A stretch of DNA of 64,000 nt from Pseudomonas sp. MRSN 12121 (GTDB lineage Bacteria; Pseudomonadota; Gammaproteobacteria; Pseudomonadales; Pseudomonadaceae): contig NZ_CP010892.1 in assembly GCF_000931465.1 (NCBI RefSeq), positions 3,433,388 to 3,497,387 on the forward strand, written 5' to 3'. Shown piece after piece: positions 15,623 through 24,186 of the stretch. The notes beneath the pieces are model-generated. The model was not told the DNA's origin and did no database searches. It saw only the letters and a list, made by a program, of their open reading frames with translations. The translations under genes were made by a program, and so were the position numbers. The stretch's first letter is position 1. Every line of letters begins with the position of its first letter.

Positions 15623-17209
15623 TCAGACCGCCATCGCCCCCGCCCGCCCCGACTCGACCACGAAGGACTTGAGGGTCGAGACGCTGGCGTTCGGATCCCG
15701 CGGATCGGAGATCACCCGCAGGTGGGTCAGCATTTGCTGCTCACTCAGTTCCACCGCCACGTAGCCCCTTTGCCGGCTGTCGAAGAACCTGACATGTGGA
15801 TTGAGCGGCAGGATCGCGTTGAACGCGTCGTAAGGCGGGCCGTCGGAGGTCACCGAGGTGCCGACGAATTCGCTGGCGACGATGGGTGAGTCCGGATCGT
15901 CGGCACGGGCATGCAGGTCCGTGACCCAGAACGAATGAATGTCGCCACCCCAGAACACCGGGTTGCTCGCTTGCCGGCGTTGGATGGATGCCAGCACCCG
16001 CTCGCGGGTCGCCATGTAGCCGTCCCAGCCATCGGTCCAGTGCCCCAATGCCTGGCTGGTCGGATCGCGCTGGAGCAGCGGCGCCACCAGCAGGTCCTGG
16101 GCGATCACGTTCCATTGCGCTCGCGACCGGGCCAGCCCCTGGTCCAGCCAGGCCTCTTGTTCCCAGCCCAGCATGGTGCGCCCGGGGTCGCGCAGATCGC
16201 GGCAACTGTCAGGGGCGATATGCCCGCGATGGCTGCCATTGGCCGCCAGGCACGGTTGCTCGGAGCGGTATTGCCGGCCGTCCAGGACGTGGAAGCGCGC
16301 CAGCCGGCCGTAATCCAGGTGCCGATAAAGGCGCAGGTCCGGCCCCCGCGGCAGGCTGCTGGCGCGCAAGGGCATGTGTTCGTAGAAAGCCTGGTAGGCC
16401 GCGGCGCGGCGCTGGAGAAACGGGCCCGGCGCGATGTTCGGGTCCTGGGACCAGCGATTGGCGTAGTCGTTCTGCACTTCATGATCGTCCCAGGTCGCCA
16501 CGCTGGGGGCGATGGCGTGCAGCGCCTGCAGGTCGGGGTCGCTCTTGTACTGGGCATAACGCTTGCGATAACCGGCCAGGTCCAGCGCCTCGCGACTGTC
16601 GTGGGGGCGCACGATCTTCCCGGAATCGGCGGCGTAGGAAGCTTCGTAGATGTAGTCGCCGAGGAAAAACACCAGGTCAGGCTGTTCCGCGGCCAGGTGG
16701 CGATAGGCACTGAAGTAGCCGCGCTCCCAGTGCGAACAGGAGACGAAACCCAGGCGTGCCGAGACCATTGCCTGGGCCGGCGGCGTGGTCTGCGCGCGGC
16801 CGGTCGGGCTTTGCGCCCCGAGGCTCTGGAACTGGTACCAGTACGGGCGCCCCGCCTGCAGCCCGGCGACTTCGACATGCACCGAATGGGCAAGACGCTC
16901 GGTGGCCAGCACCTCGCCTTGCTTGACGATCCGCGTCATCGCCGCATCGCTGGCCACCCGCCAGCGCACCGGCACCGGGCGGCTCAGGCCACCCTGGCCA
17001 TCGACCGCGTTGAGCTGCGGCGCCAGGCGGGTCCAGATGACGAAGCCGTCCGGCAGCGGATCGCCCGAGGCGACGCCGAGGGTGAACGGGTAATCGATGC
17101 CGGCGCTGCGCGCGTAGGGACCGAGGATCGAAAAGGCCGTCGCCACCGCCAGGCCCGACAGTACCCGGCGACGCCCCGGATCCCTCGGCTCGCCGAAACC
17201 GGCACTCAT
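15623..17209 (-). CDS. phoD: PhoD-family alkaline phosphatase/phosphodiesterase
   Basis: A 528-residue exported enzyme. The N-terminus has a Tat-type signal (Gly-Arg-Arg-Arg-Val-Leu, then a hydrophobic stretch to about residue 35). The PhoD metallophosphatase region follows: Gly-Val-Ala-Ser-Gly-Asp-Pro (about 45), Phe-Leu-Gly-Asp-Tyr-Ile-Tyr-Glu (about 185), Thr-Trp-Asp-Asp-His-Glu-Val (about 240) and Gly-Gly-Asp-Ile-His (about 420). PhoD cleaves phosphomonoesters and phosphodiesters and needs Ca and Fe in the best known members. A Pho box lies 170 bp upstream, so phosphate starvation control is likely. Its start overlaps the stop of a 42-codon reading frame. Confidence 0.93.
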   Translation of the reverse strand: MSAGFGEPRDPGRRRVLSGLAVATAFSILGPYARSAGIDYPFTLGVASGDPLPDGFVIWTRLAPQLNAVDGQGGLSRPVPVRWRVASDAAMTRIVKQGEVLATERLAHSVHVEVAGLQAGRPYWYQFQSLGAQSPTGRAQTTPPAQAMVSARLGFVSCSHWERGYFSAYRHLAAEQPDLVFFLGDYIYEASYAADSGKIVRPHDSREALDLAGYRKRYAQYKSDPDLQALHAIAPSVATWDDHEVQNDYANRWSQDPNIAPGPFLQRRAAAYQAFYEHMPLRASSLPRGPDLRLYRHLDYGRLARFHVLDGRQYRSEQPCLAANGSHRGHIAPDSCRDLRDPGRTMLGWEQEAWLDQGLARSRAQWNVIAQDLLVAPLLQRDPTSQALGHWTDGWDGYMATRERVLASIQRRQASNPVFWGGDIHSFWVTDLHARADDPDSPIVASEFVGTSVTSDGPPYDAFNAILPLNPHVRFFDSRQRGYVAVELSEQQMLTHLRVISDPRDPNASVSTLKSFVVESGRAGAMAV

Positions 17210-17334
17210 GACGCGCCCTGCCCGATCGCGATGTCAGCTCCGTTGGCCAGCTCGCCCAGTGTCCGGGCCTGCCGTTCGTGCAGCGCCCTGAGCGCCAGTC
17301 GCGGGGTAGACAAGGAAGGTAATGCAGCACTCAT
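17206..17334 (-). CDS. Possible 42-codon ORF coupled to phoD
   Basis: An ATG at 17334 opens a 42-codon frame whose stop overlaps the phoD ATG by four bases (ATGA), so it could couple translation. It begins about 45 bp downstream of the Pho box, which makes it the first frame on the expected transcript. No good ribosome binding site is seen before its ATG, and the product (rich in Arg, Leu and Ala) matches nothing I know. It may be a leader ORF or chance. Confidence 0.3.
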   Translation of the reverse strand: MSAALPSLSTPRLALRALHERQARTLGELANGADIAIGQGAS

Positions 17335-17378
17335 AGCGAAGGGCCCGCCAGGGAAAGGGCAAAAAGTGCGCTCGGGAA

Positions 17379-17396
17379 ATGTCAGTTTCATGACAG
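17379..17396 (-). promoter_or_regulatory. Pho box upstream of phoD
   Basis: On the minus strand the sequence is CTGTCAT, four bases (GAAA), then CTGACAT. This matches the PhoB direct-repeat consensus (CTGTCAT, 4 bp, CTGTCAT) at 13 of 14 repeat positions. It points toward phoD and its small upstream frame. Divergent control of the exbD operon from the same site is possible; I found no equally good box on the plus strand. Confidence 0.8.
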
Positions 17397-17521
17397 CCGG
17401 GAAAATCCCCATGAACGGCTGCAAGTGCTGTCCTAGACACTTCAAAGCTTAAATTAAAGTTAACCAATCGGTCATTTTCGGTTGCTAGCGTGGCGCCCCT
17501 AATCAATGGCGGGGTAACCGA

Positions 17522-17929
17522 ATGAGAACCTGGGACGAACCGAAAAAACGCAAGGCGCACATCGAGCTGATCCCGATGATCGACGTGATGATGTTCCTGC
17601 TGGTGTTTTTCGTACTCGTGAGCCTGAACGTGATTCCGGCCCTGGGCATGAAGACCCAGTTGCCCAGCGCCAGCAGTTCGCAACAGCTCAAGCCGCAGAA
17701 CAAGTTCGTCCTCACCCTGGGCCTGGAAGGCCAGTTGCAACTCGATGGCAAGGACCTGGCGATTGACACCCTGGTGCCAGCGCTGAAGGCCGCACAGCAG
17801 CCCGACAGCAAGGCGACCATCATCGTCAACAGCGACAAGGGCGTGGAAGTCGCGCGCCTGGTCGAGGTCATGGACACCCTGCGTCTGGGTGGCTTTACCT
17901 CGGTCTCCATCGCCACGCGCAAGTCTTGA
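17522..17929 (+). CDS. exbD: ExbD-type biopolymer transport protein
   Basis: A 135-residue inner-membrane protein with one N-terminal transmembrane helix (about 18-42) carrying the conserved Asp in Pro-Met-Ile-Asp-Val-Met-Met. A periplasmic domain follows (about 60-135). ExbD works with ExbB to energise TonB using the proton motive force. It is the first gene of a five-gene operon with tonB, a TonB-dependent receptor, exbB and a phospholipase D gene. The tonB start lies two bases after its stop. Having its own energising set suggests a dedicated transporter. Confidence 0.92.
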   Translation: MRTWDEPKKRKAHIELIPMIDVMMFLLVFFVLVSLNVIPALGMKTQLPSASSSQQLKPQNKFVLTLGLEGQLQLDGKDLAIDTLVPALKAAQQPDSKATIIVNSDKGVEVARLVEVMDTLRLGGFTSVSIATRKS

Positions 17930-17931
17930 TC

Positions 17932-18669
17932 ATGTACGCCCTGTTTCGCGCGCGTCAGCTGCTGGGCGGCATCCCGGCCCTGATCGCCCTGGTGCTGATC
18001 GCCCTCGGTATCCAGTCGCAGCCCCTGAAAGTGCAGCCGGTGTACGACGAGTCGGCGGTCGAAATCGCCCTGGTCGAGCCCGAGCCGCCCGTGGTCCCCG
18101 AGCCGGTGGTGGAACAGGAACCGCCACCGCCGGTGATCGAAGACGAAGCGGCCGAGCCGGCCCCGCCGCCACCACCGCTGCCTGCCAAGCAGCCGCCGAA
18201 ACCGAAGCCCGAACCCAGGCCCCAGCCGAAGCCGCAACCCAAGCCGGCGCCTGCCAAGGCGACCCCGGCCCCCGCGCCGCCGGTTCCCGCCAAGCCGGTG
18301 CAACCCGCTGTCGCCCAGGCACCGACGCCCCCTGCCCCGCCCGCGCCGCCGAAAGTCGACGGCCAGGCCCTGGAAGGCGGCTACCTCAAGGGGCTGCGCA
18401 GCGAGCTGGATGGCTACAAGCAGTACCCCACCGGGCGCCAGGCCTCCCTCGAGCGCCCCAGTGGCGAAGTGGTGGTCTGGCTGCTGGTGGATCGCCAGGG
18501 CCGCGTCCTCGACTCCGGGATCCAGACCCAGGCCGCCAGCATGCTGCTCAACCGGGCCGCCACCAACAGCCTGCGACGCATCAAGCAGGTCAAGCCGTTC
18601 CCCGAGCAAGCCTTCGGCGGACGCAACGAACAACGCTTCACCGCCACCTTCAACTACAGCGTGCAATAA
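17932..18669 (+). CDS. tonB: TonB energy transducer
   Basis: A 245-residue protein with an N-terminal membrane anchor (about 8-30), a long Pro/Glu/Lys/Ala-rich spacer (about 45-140, with Lys-Pro and Glu-Pro runs that cross the periplasm), and a C-terminal TonB domain (about 150-245) that would contact the TonB box of the receptor. The ATG is taken at 17932; a TTG in the same frame overlaps the exbD stop. The neighbouring receptor and exbB make it likely to serve this system rather than general iron uptake. Confidence 0.92.
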   Translation: MYALFRARQLLGGIPALIALVLIALGIQSQPLKVQPVYDESAVEIALVEPEPPVVPEPVVEQEPPPPVIEDEAAEPAPPPPPLPAKQPPKPKPEPRPQPKPQPKPAPAKATPAPAPPVPAKPVQPAVAQAPTPPAPPAPPKVDGQALEGGYLKGLRSELDGYKQYPTGRQASLERPSGEVVVWLLVDRQGRVLDSGIQTQAASMLLNRAATNSLRRIKQVKPFPEQAFGGRNEQRFTATFNYSVQ

Positions 18670-18693
18670 GCACCCAACACCAGGACGACAGTG

Positions 18694-20973
18694 ATGAAGT
18701 TCACCCGGATTCATCTGGCACTCGTTGCCGCGAGCATGGGCCATGGGCTAGCCATGGCAGACACCAGCGACAGCGACGTCGGCACCATCGGCGTGCAGGG
18801 CAAGGCCACGGCAGGCGGTGGCTACATGGTCCAGGAGGACAGCATCAAGGGCCGCTCCACGGTGACCAAGGAGGCGCTGGACAAGCAGACCGCCACCGGC
18901 AACGCCATCGACAAGCTCAAGTACACCCCGGGCCTGAACATCTCCAGCGAAGACGCCACCGGCCTGTCGGGCTTTCGTTTCACCATGCGCGGGCTCAACT
19001 CCGACCAGGTCGGGATGTCGGTGGACGGCATGCCGATCAACGACTCCGGCAACTACGCGCTGTACTCCAACCTGCTGGGCGATCCGGAAAACATCGAGCA
19101 GCTCTTCGTCACCCAGGGCGCGTCCGAAGCCGATGGCCCGCACATCGGCTCCAGCGGCGGCAACATCGGCATCGTGACGATCCGCCCGACCAAGGAGACC
19201 GGCGCCTTCGTCAAACAGGTGGCCGGCAGCAACGGCACTTTCAAGACTTTCGCACGGCTCAATACCGGCGAAGTCAACGGCCTGAGCAACTGGCTTTCGC
19301 TGTCCCACACCGAAGGCGAGAAATGGCGCGGCGACGGCGCGGTGCGGGCCGACAAGGTGGAGTGGAACAGCTTCTTCGACATGGGCGGCGGCGACAGCGC
19401 CAACCTGATCCTCAAGTACCACGAGCAGGACAACAACAGCTACAGCCAGCTGACCAAGACCCAGTTCCAGCAGAACGGCCGCAAGTACGACCCCTACCCG
19501 TCGACGCCGGCCCTGGGCAGCAACGGCAAGGTCAGCAACTACTACGCCCTGGCGCAGAACCCGTTCCAGACCTTCACCGCCGTGCTCAACACGCAATTCA
19601 AGCTGGCCGACAACCTGGCGCTGTCGGTCATCCCGTATTACTACTGGGGCAACGGCAGCGGCGTGGGCGCCTCCAGCTATGCGTTGAACCGCGGCTCGAA
19701 CCAGGGCGGGGTGTTCGACCTCGGCAACCTGCCGACCGCCGCCCAGTACAACGCCGACGGTTCCTCCACCACGGGCGTGTACTACCGCCCTTCGCGGACC
19801 CAGACCTGGCGCCCGGGCATCACCACCAAGCTGAACTGGGACCTGGGCGACCACAGCCTGCAATTCGGCTACTGGTACGAGCGGGCGCGCCAGAGCCAGA
19901 CCCAGCCGTTCATTCCGCTCAAGAGCAGCGGCAAGCCGCAGAGCACCTGGCCGGATTCGGACAACATGGTCGATGCCAATGGCAACAAGATCCAGGGCCG
20001 CGACCGCTTCACCGTCACCCCGGCGCAGAAGATCTGGGCCCAGGACACCTGGTACTTCGCCCCGGACTGGACCCTGGTGGCCGGCCTGGCCTACATGCAC
20101 GTCAAGCGTGACGGCACCAACCACGGCAGCCTCACCGAGCAGCCGGAAAAACGCGACCAGACCTACAACAAGCCGCTGCCCAACGTCGGCCTGAAATACC
20201 AGCTCGACGAGCGCGACCAGCTGTTCTACAGCCTGTCGCGCAACATGCGCATCCCGCAGAACTATGTGCTGTACGACAAGGGCGCCGGCTCCATCGACGC
20301 CAAGCCGGAAACCAGCTGGAACCACGAGCTGGGCTGGCGCTACAGCGGCGACGACATGACCCTGGCCGCGACCCTGTTCTACATGCAGTTCAAGGATCGC
20401 CAGGTGTCCTCCCGGGACATCAACGGCGACTTCGCCGACATCAACGCCGGCTCCGTGGACAACAGCGGCCTGGAGCTGGAATGGAGCGGCCTGCTGCCCC
20501 ATCACTTCAACTACTACACCTCCTACACCTACACCCGCGCCAAGCAGCAGGACGACCTGACCGTCTACAACGCCGGCAAGGCGATCGACCTGCCCACCAG
20601 CGGCAAGCAGTTCGCCAACGTGCCGAAGAACATGCTGGCGGCCAACATCGGCTACGACGACGGGCGCTTCTACGGCACCTTCGGCGGCAAGTACACCAGC
20701 AAGCTGTATGGCGACCTGACCAACGACGAATCCATCTCCGGGCGCACCGTGTACAACCTCGGCGCCGGTATCTACCTGCCGGTGGACAAGAAGGTGGTCA
20801 AGGACGCGACCCTGCGCCTGAACGTCGACAACCTGTTCGACAAGAAGTACCTCGACGGCGTGTACACCACCAAGACCAACTCCGCGCCCTACAGCGGTTT
20901 CCGTGACGGCGACCCGGCCTACATCGTGGGCCTGGAACGAACCGTGACCGTCTCCCTGGAAGCCAATTTCTGA
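18694..20973 (+). CDS. TonB-dependent outer-membrane receptor
   Basis: A 759-residue outer-membrane protein: signal peptide (about 1-22, ending Ala-Met-Ala), no extra signalling domain, a plug domain (about 45-165, with the Ser-Thr-Val-Thr and Arg-Gly-Leu-Asn elements) and a 22-strand type beta barrel ending in Phe (Leu-Glu-Ala-Asn-Phe). The C-terminal region has the usual Leu-Arg-Leu-Asn-Val-Asp-Asn-Leu-Phe-Asp motif. The ligand is not readable. Because it sits with PhoD, a phospholipase D-like enzyme and an acid phosphatase, a phosphorylated compound is my first guess, ahead of a siderophore. The start at the ATG 18694 has AGGA eight bases upstream; a GTG three bases earlier is equally possible. 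Confidence 0.9.
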   Translation: MKFTRIHLALVAASMGHGLAMADTSDSDVGTIGVQGKATAGGGYMVQEDSIKGRSTVTKEALDKQTATGNAIDKLKYTPGLNISSEDATGLSGFRFTMRGLNSDQVGMSVDGMPINDSGNYALYSNLLGDPENIEQLFVTQGASEADGPHIGSSGGNIGIVTIRPTKETGAFVKQVAGSNGTFKTFARLNTGEVNGLSNWLSLSHTEGEKWRGDGAVRADKVEWNSFFDMGGGDSANLILKYHEQDNNSYSQLTKTQFQQNGRKYDPYPSTPALGSNGKVSNYYALAQNPFQTFTAVLNTQFKLADNLALSVIPYYYWGNGSGVGASSYALNRGSNQGGVFDLGNLPTAAQYNADGSSTTGVYYRPSRTQTWRPGITTKLNWDLGDHSLQFGYWYERARQSQTQPFIPLKSSGKPQSTWPDSDNMVDANGNKIQGRDRFTVTPAQKIWAQDTWYFAPDWTLVAGLAYMHVKRDGTNHGSLTEQPEKRDQTYNKPLPNVGLKYQLDERDQLFYSLSRNMRIPQNYVLYDKGAGSIDAKPETSWNHELGWRYSGDDMTLAATLFYMQFKDRQVSSRDINGDFADINAGSVDNSGLELEWSGLLPHHFNYYTSYTYTRAKQQDDLTVYNAGKAIDLPTSGKQFANVPKNMLAANIGYDDGRFYGTFGGKYTSKLYGDLTNDESISGRTVYNLGAGIYLPVDKKVVKDATLRLNVDNLFDKKYLDGVYTTKTNSAPYSGFRDGDPAYIVGLERTVTVSLEANF

Positions 20974-21012
20974 TCGGCATCCGCCCCTTAGCGAACCACG
21001 AGGTAAAGCACC

Positions 21013-21660
21013 ATGGACATGAACCTGCTTCACGACATCACCTTCTATGTGATGTATGCGGCGATGGCCATCGCGATCTTCATCGCCATCGAGCGCGGTC
21101 TCTACTTCGCCTATGTCCGGCGCCAGGCCCGCTCGCTGATGGCCGCCCTGGGCAGCCACGTGCACAGCCAGCACGACCTGCCGCACGACGCCACCCGGCG
21201 CGACAGCCTGCCCCTGGGCATGGTGCTGCCGGTGCTGGCGCAAAAGGCCGCCCACGGCTCGCGCAAGGACCTGGACGACGTGATCGAAAGCCAGTACCTG
21301 GCGACCCGCGCGCCGCTGGCCCGCAGCCTGTGGATCATTGAGACCATCACCACCGCCGCCCCGCTCCTGGGGTTGCTGGGGACCATCCTGGGGATCATCG
21401 ACACCTTCAAGGCGCTGGCCAGCGCCGGCGTGTCCGACCCCGGGCAGATCTCCGGTGGCATCGGCACGGCGCTGTTCGCCACCGGGCTGGGGATCGCCAT
21501 CGCGCTGTTCTGCGTGGTGTTCCATAACTTTTTCCAGGACAGCCTGGAGCGCATCAACGATCAACTGAAGATGCTGCTGCTCCGCGCGGCCACCGGGGCC
21601 CGGGTACAGGACGAGGCGCCGCAGCGCGCGCCCAGCCCGCTGCACAGCCGCACCGCGTGA
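21013..21660 (+). CDS. exbB: ExbB/TolQ-type proton channel protein
   Basis: A 215-residue MotA/TolQ/ExbB family protein with three membrane segments (about 10-30, 105-130 and 150-175). The conserved Ala-Pro-Leu-Leu-Gly-Leu-Leu-Gly-Thr-Ile-Leu-Gly-Ile motif (about 118-130) and the Gly-Thr-Ala-Leu-Phe-Ala-Thr segment are present. It pairs with the ExbD at the head of the operon. The usual order exbB-exbD-tonB is split here by the receptor gene, which is unusual but still one transcription unit. Confidence 0.92.
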   Translation: MDMNLLHDITFYVMYAAMAIAIFIAIERGLYFAYVRRQARSLMAALGSHVHSQHDLPHDATRRDSLPLGMVLPVLAQKAAHGSRKDLDDVIESQYLATRAPLARSLWIIETITTAAPLLGLLGTILGIIDTFKALASAGVSDPGQISGGIGTALFATGLGIAIALFCVVFHNFFQDSLERINDQLKMLLLRAATGARVQDEAPQRAPSPLHSRTA

Positions 21661-21710
21661 TCTCCGGGCGGGCGCCGGCCGCGCCCGCCCCTTGCCCGGA
21701 TGAGAAACCC

Positions 21711-22949
21711 ATGACCCTACGCATGACCTTCAACCGGGCGCTGCGCAGCGTCCGGCTCGCCGGCCTGGCGGGCGTGCTCGTCAGCCCGCTGGTCCAGGCG
21801 GACTTCGCCATTCCCGGCTTCGAGCTGGTGCACAGCGTGCCGGTCGACAGCGCCCTGGGGACCGCCGACCTGCGCGCGCCCGGACCGGTGTGGAGCGAGC
21901 TGTTCGATAGCGCGCAACGCCGGATCGACATTGGCCAGTTCTACGTGGCGAATCGTCCCGGCTCGGCGCTGGACCGGGTGCTCGAACACCTGGAGGCGGC
22001 CGGCAAACGCGGGGTGCAGATCCGTTTCCTGCTGGAAGAAAAAGGCCTGAAGCTGTCGGAGCCGGCCACCCTGGAACGCTTGCGGGCGATTCCCAACCTG
22101 ACCTTGCGGGTGCTGCCCTACGCCCGGGTCGGCGGCGGCATCATCCACGCCAAGTACCTGGTGGTCGACGGCAAGCAAGCCTTCGTCGGTAGCCAGAACT
22201 TCGACTGGCGGTCGCTGGAGCACATCCACGAAACCGGCTTGCGCATCAGCGACGAAACCGTCGTGGCCCAGGTGCAGGCGATCTTCGACCAGGATTGGCA
22301 GGCCCAGGCCGCCCTGGCGCAAGGCCAGCCCGTCCCCCTGCCCGCCCCTGGCGAACCAGCGGTACGCCGCGGCAATTACCTGGTCGCCAGCCCGCAGCGC
22401 TACAACCCGCCCGGCGTGGCCGATTCGCAACAGGAACTGCCGCGCCTGCTGGCCGCCGCGCAGCGCGAAGTCCGGGTGCAACTGCTGGACTACGCACCGC
22501 TGTCCTACGGCCCCGAGGGCACGCGGCCGTATTACCCGGTGATCGACACCGCCTTGCGCACCGCCGCGGCGCGGGGTGTCTCGATCAAGCTGCTGGTGTC
22601 CGACTGGAACACCGACAGGGTCGAACTGCCCTACCTGAAAAGCCTGGCGCTGTTGCCCAACGTCCAGGTCAGGATCGTCACCCTGCCCCAGGCCACCCAG
22701 GGGTTCATCCCCTATGCCCGGGTGATTCACAGCAAGACCATGGAAATCGACGGCCAGGTGGCCTGGGTCGGCACCAGCAACTGGCTCGGCGGCTATCTGG
22801 ACAATTCGCGCAACCTGGAAGTGGTGCTGCACGACACCGCCATGGCCAGGCGCATCGGCGACCTGCATGAGCAACTGTGGGCCGGACCTTATGCCAAACC
22901 GCTGGACGTGACGGCCGAGTATCCGGAGCCGCATCCCGGTACGCCGTGA
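21711..22949 (+). CDS. Phospholipase D-like exported phosphodiesterase
   Basis: A 412-residue protein with an N-terminal signal peptide (about 1-29, ending Val-Gln-Ala) and two PLD catalytic motifs: His-Ala-Lys with the following Asp (His146) and His-Ser-Lys with its Asp (His340). Both HKD motifs are complete, so the enzyme should be active as a phosphodiesterase, probably in the periplasm or outside. The start at 21711 is chosen because it gives a proper signal peptide; an in-frame GTG overlaps the exbB stop. As the last gene of the exbD-tonB-receptor-exbB operon, it likely cleaves the imported compound or frees it from a larger phosphodiester such as a phospholipid head group. Confidence 0.9.
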   Translation: MTLRMTFNRALRSVRLAGLAGVLVSPLVQADFAIPGFELVHSVPVDSALGTADLRAPGPVWSELFDSAQRRIDIGQFYVANRPGSALDRVLEHLEAAGKRGVQIRFLLEEKGLKLSEPATLERLRAIPNLTLRVLPYARVGGGIIHAKYLVVDGKQAFVGSQNFDWRSLEHIHETGLRISDETVVAQVQAIFDQDWQAQAALAQGQPVPLPAPGEPAVRRGNYLVASPQRYNPPGVADSQQELPRLLAAAQREVRVQLLDYAPLSYGPEGTRPYYPVIDTALRTAAARGVSIKLLVSDWNTDRVELPYLKSLALLPNVQVRIVTLPQATQGFIPYARVIHSKTMEIDGQVAWVGTSNWLGGYLDNSRNLEVVLHDTAMARRIGDLHEQLWAGPYAKPLDVTAEYPEPHPGTP

Positions 22950-23267
22950 AGGCAAAAAATGCAGAGCGGTGCACCAGTGACTCAAAGTTCCACACCAGCG
23001 CAATGCCACAACTTATTCGTTAAGGACAAAGAGACGCCAAGTTCAATTCATTGCACTCTAATAATCCAGCAATTAGATCCAGGCACTGGCCTCAATATTA
23101 TCTTGCATAACTATCCGCCGATCATTAGCCAATCATAAAGACTCTATTCAAGGAATAAGATTTATCTGCGAGGCGTTTATCTACATAGTTTCCCCGGACG
23201 CATCTAGCGTCAGCCCGATTTAGCCAAACGGCTAACTGCAATATCCTCATTTTGGAGAGTGGCTTCC
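22950..23267. other. Intergenic region, no gene seen
   Basis: 318 bases, visibly more AT-rich than the operon before it. I see no RNA gene or terminator of note; the last bases carry GGAG ten bases before the next start codon. The drop in GC marks the left edge of a lower-GC gene pair (23268-25095). Confidence 0.5.
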
Positions 23268-24017
23268 ATGGGAAGACTTGAAGGTAAGATCGCTGTCGTT
23301 ACAGGTGCTAGCAGTGGTATCGGCTTGGCCATCGCCAAACGCTTTGCCCAGGAAGGAGCTGAACTGTTTATTACAGGGCGGCGTCAGGCAGAACTCGATG
23401 CCGCCGTTCGTGAAATTGGCGGAAATACCCGGGGCGTGCGCGGGGATATTTCCAAACTGGCGGATTTGAACAACTTGTATAAAACCGTAGAGCAATACGG
23501 AAAGTCTATTGATGTATTGGTGGCGAATGCCGGCATCGGTGAATTCATTCCATTGGAATATGTGGACGAGTCACATTTCGATCGGCTCTTTACTACCAAT
23601 GTAAAGGGAACTGTCTTCACGGTTCAGAAGTCCTTGCCACTGCTGAAGGAGGGGGCATCGATCATCCTGATCGGCTCGGTAGCGGCTGAGGCGGCGGTCC
23701 CGGCCTTCAGCATCTATAGCGGAACCAAAGGGGCTATTCGCAGCTTTGCTCGTGCATGGACAGTTGAACTTGCGCCCCGCAAGATTCGCGTCAACGTACT
23801 GGCCCCCGGCGCAATCGTTACGCCCGGCTGGAATGATTTCGCCTCATCGAAAAGCGAACTGGAGCAGATCATGGCGCAGGCTGCGAGCCAATCCCCTTTC
23901 AACCGGATGGGGTCGCCCGAGGAAGTTGCCGGGGCTGCTCTGTTCCTTGCCTCCGATGACAGTAGTTTTGTCAACGGGACCGGTTTGTATGTAGATGGCG
24001 GCACGCTGCAGTTCTAA
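23268..24017 (+). CDS. Classical short-chain dehydrogenase/reductase
   Basis: A 249-residue cytoplasmic oxidoreductase. The cofactor motif Thr-Gly-Ala-Ser-Ser-Gly-Ile-Gly (about 12-19), Asn-Ala-Gly (about 85-87), the catalytic Ser (Gly-Ser-Val-Ala-Ala-Glu, about 135) and Tyr-Ser-Gly-Thr-Lys (about 148-152) are all present, so it should be an active NAD(P)-dependent enzyme. The substrate cannot be told. The ATG at 23268 has GGAG ten bases upstream. The LysR gene convergent to it at 24187 may regulate it. Confidence 0.92.
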   Translation: MGRLEGKIAVVTGASSGIGLAIAKRFAQEGAELFITGRRQAELDAAVREIGGNTRGVRGDISKLADLNNLYKTVEQYGKSIDVLVANAGIGEFIPLEYVDESHFDRLFTTNVKGTVFTVQKSLPLLKEGASIILIGSVAAEAAVPAFSIYSGTKGAIRSFARAWTVELAPRKIRVNVLAPGAIVTPGWNDFASSKSELEQIMAQAASQSPFNRMGSPEEVAGAALFLASDDSSFVNGTGLYVDGGTLQF

Positions 24018-24068
24018 TGCACGAAGTCGCCAAGGCAGATTAAAAACCTGAAGAACGCTGACGCATGA

Positions 24069-24121
24069 GGCGATGGGGCGTGCCCGGGCGAATCGAATTC
24101 GCGGGCGACCGCCCCATCGCC
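24069..24121. terminator. Long nested hairpin after the SDR gene
   Basis: GGCGATGGGGCG (24069-24080) pairs perfectly with CGCCCCATCGCC (24110-24121). Inside, GCCC (24082-24085) and GGGC (24103-24106) pair, and GCGAAT (24088-24093) pairs with ATTCGC (24097-24102) to close the tip. A loose T-rich stretch follows. It lies between convergent genes, so it probably ends both transcripts. Confidence 0.6.
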
Positions 24122-24186
24122 ACCTTTATCAATACGAAAGTCGACAAGCGGAGCCAATCAGCTCCCCCTCACTCGGCTATATGCAA

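Noticed and set aside
15911..17452. Long plus-strand frame opposite phoD
   Set aside because: Shadow of phoD; no start signal and no family.
17400..17521. A plus-strand Pho box for the exbD operon (CTGTCCT near 17421)
   Set aside because: The second half-repeat does not match; too weak to call.
18748..21645. A 965-codon minus-strand frame opposite the receptor and exbB
   Set aside because: Antisense shadow; composition is Val/Gly/Ala/Arg-biased and no motif is seen.
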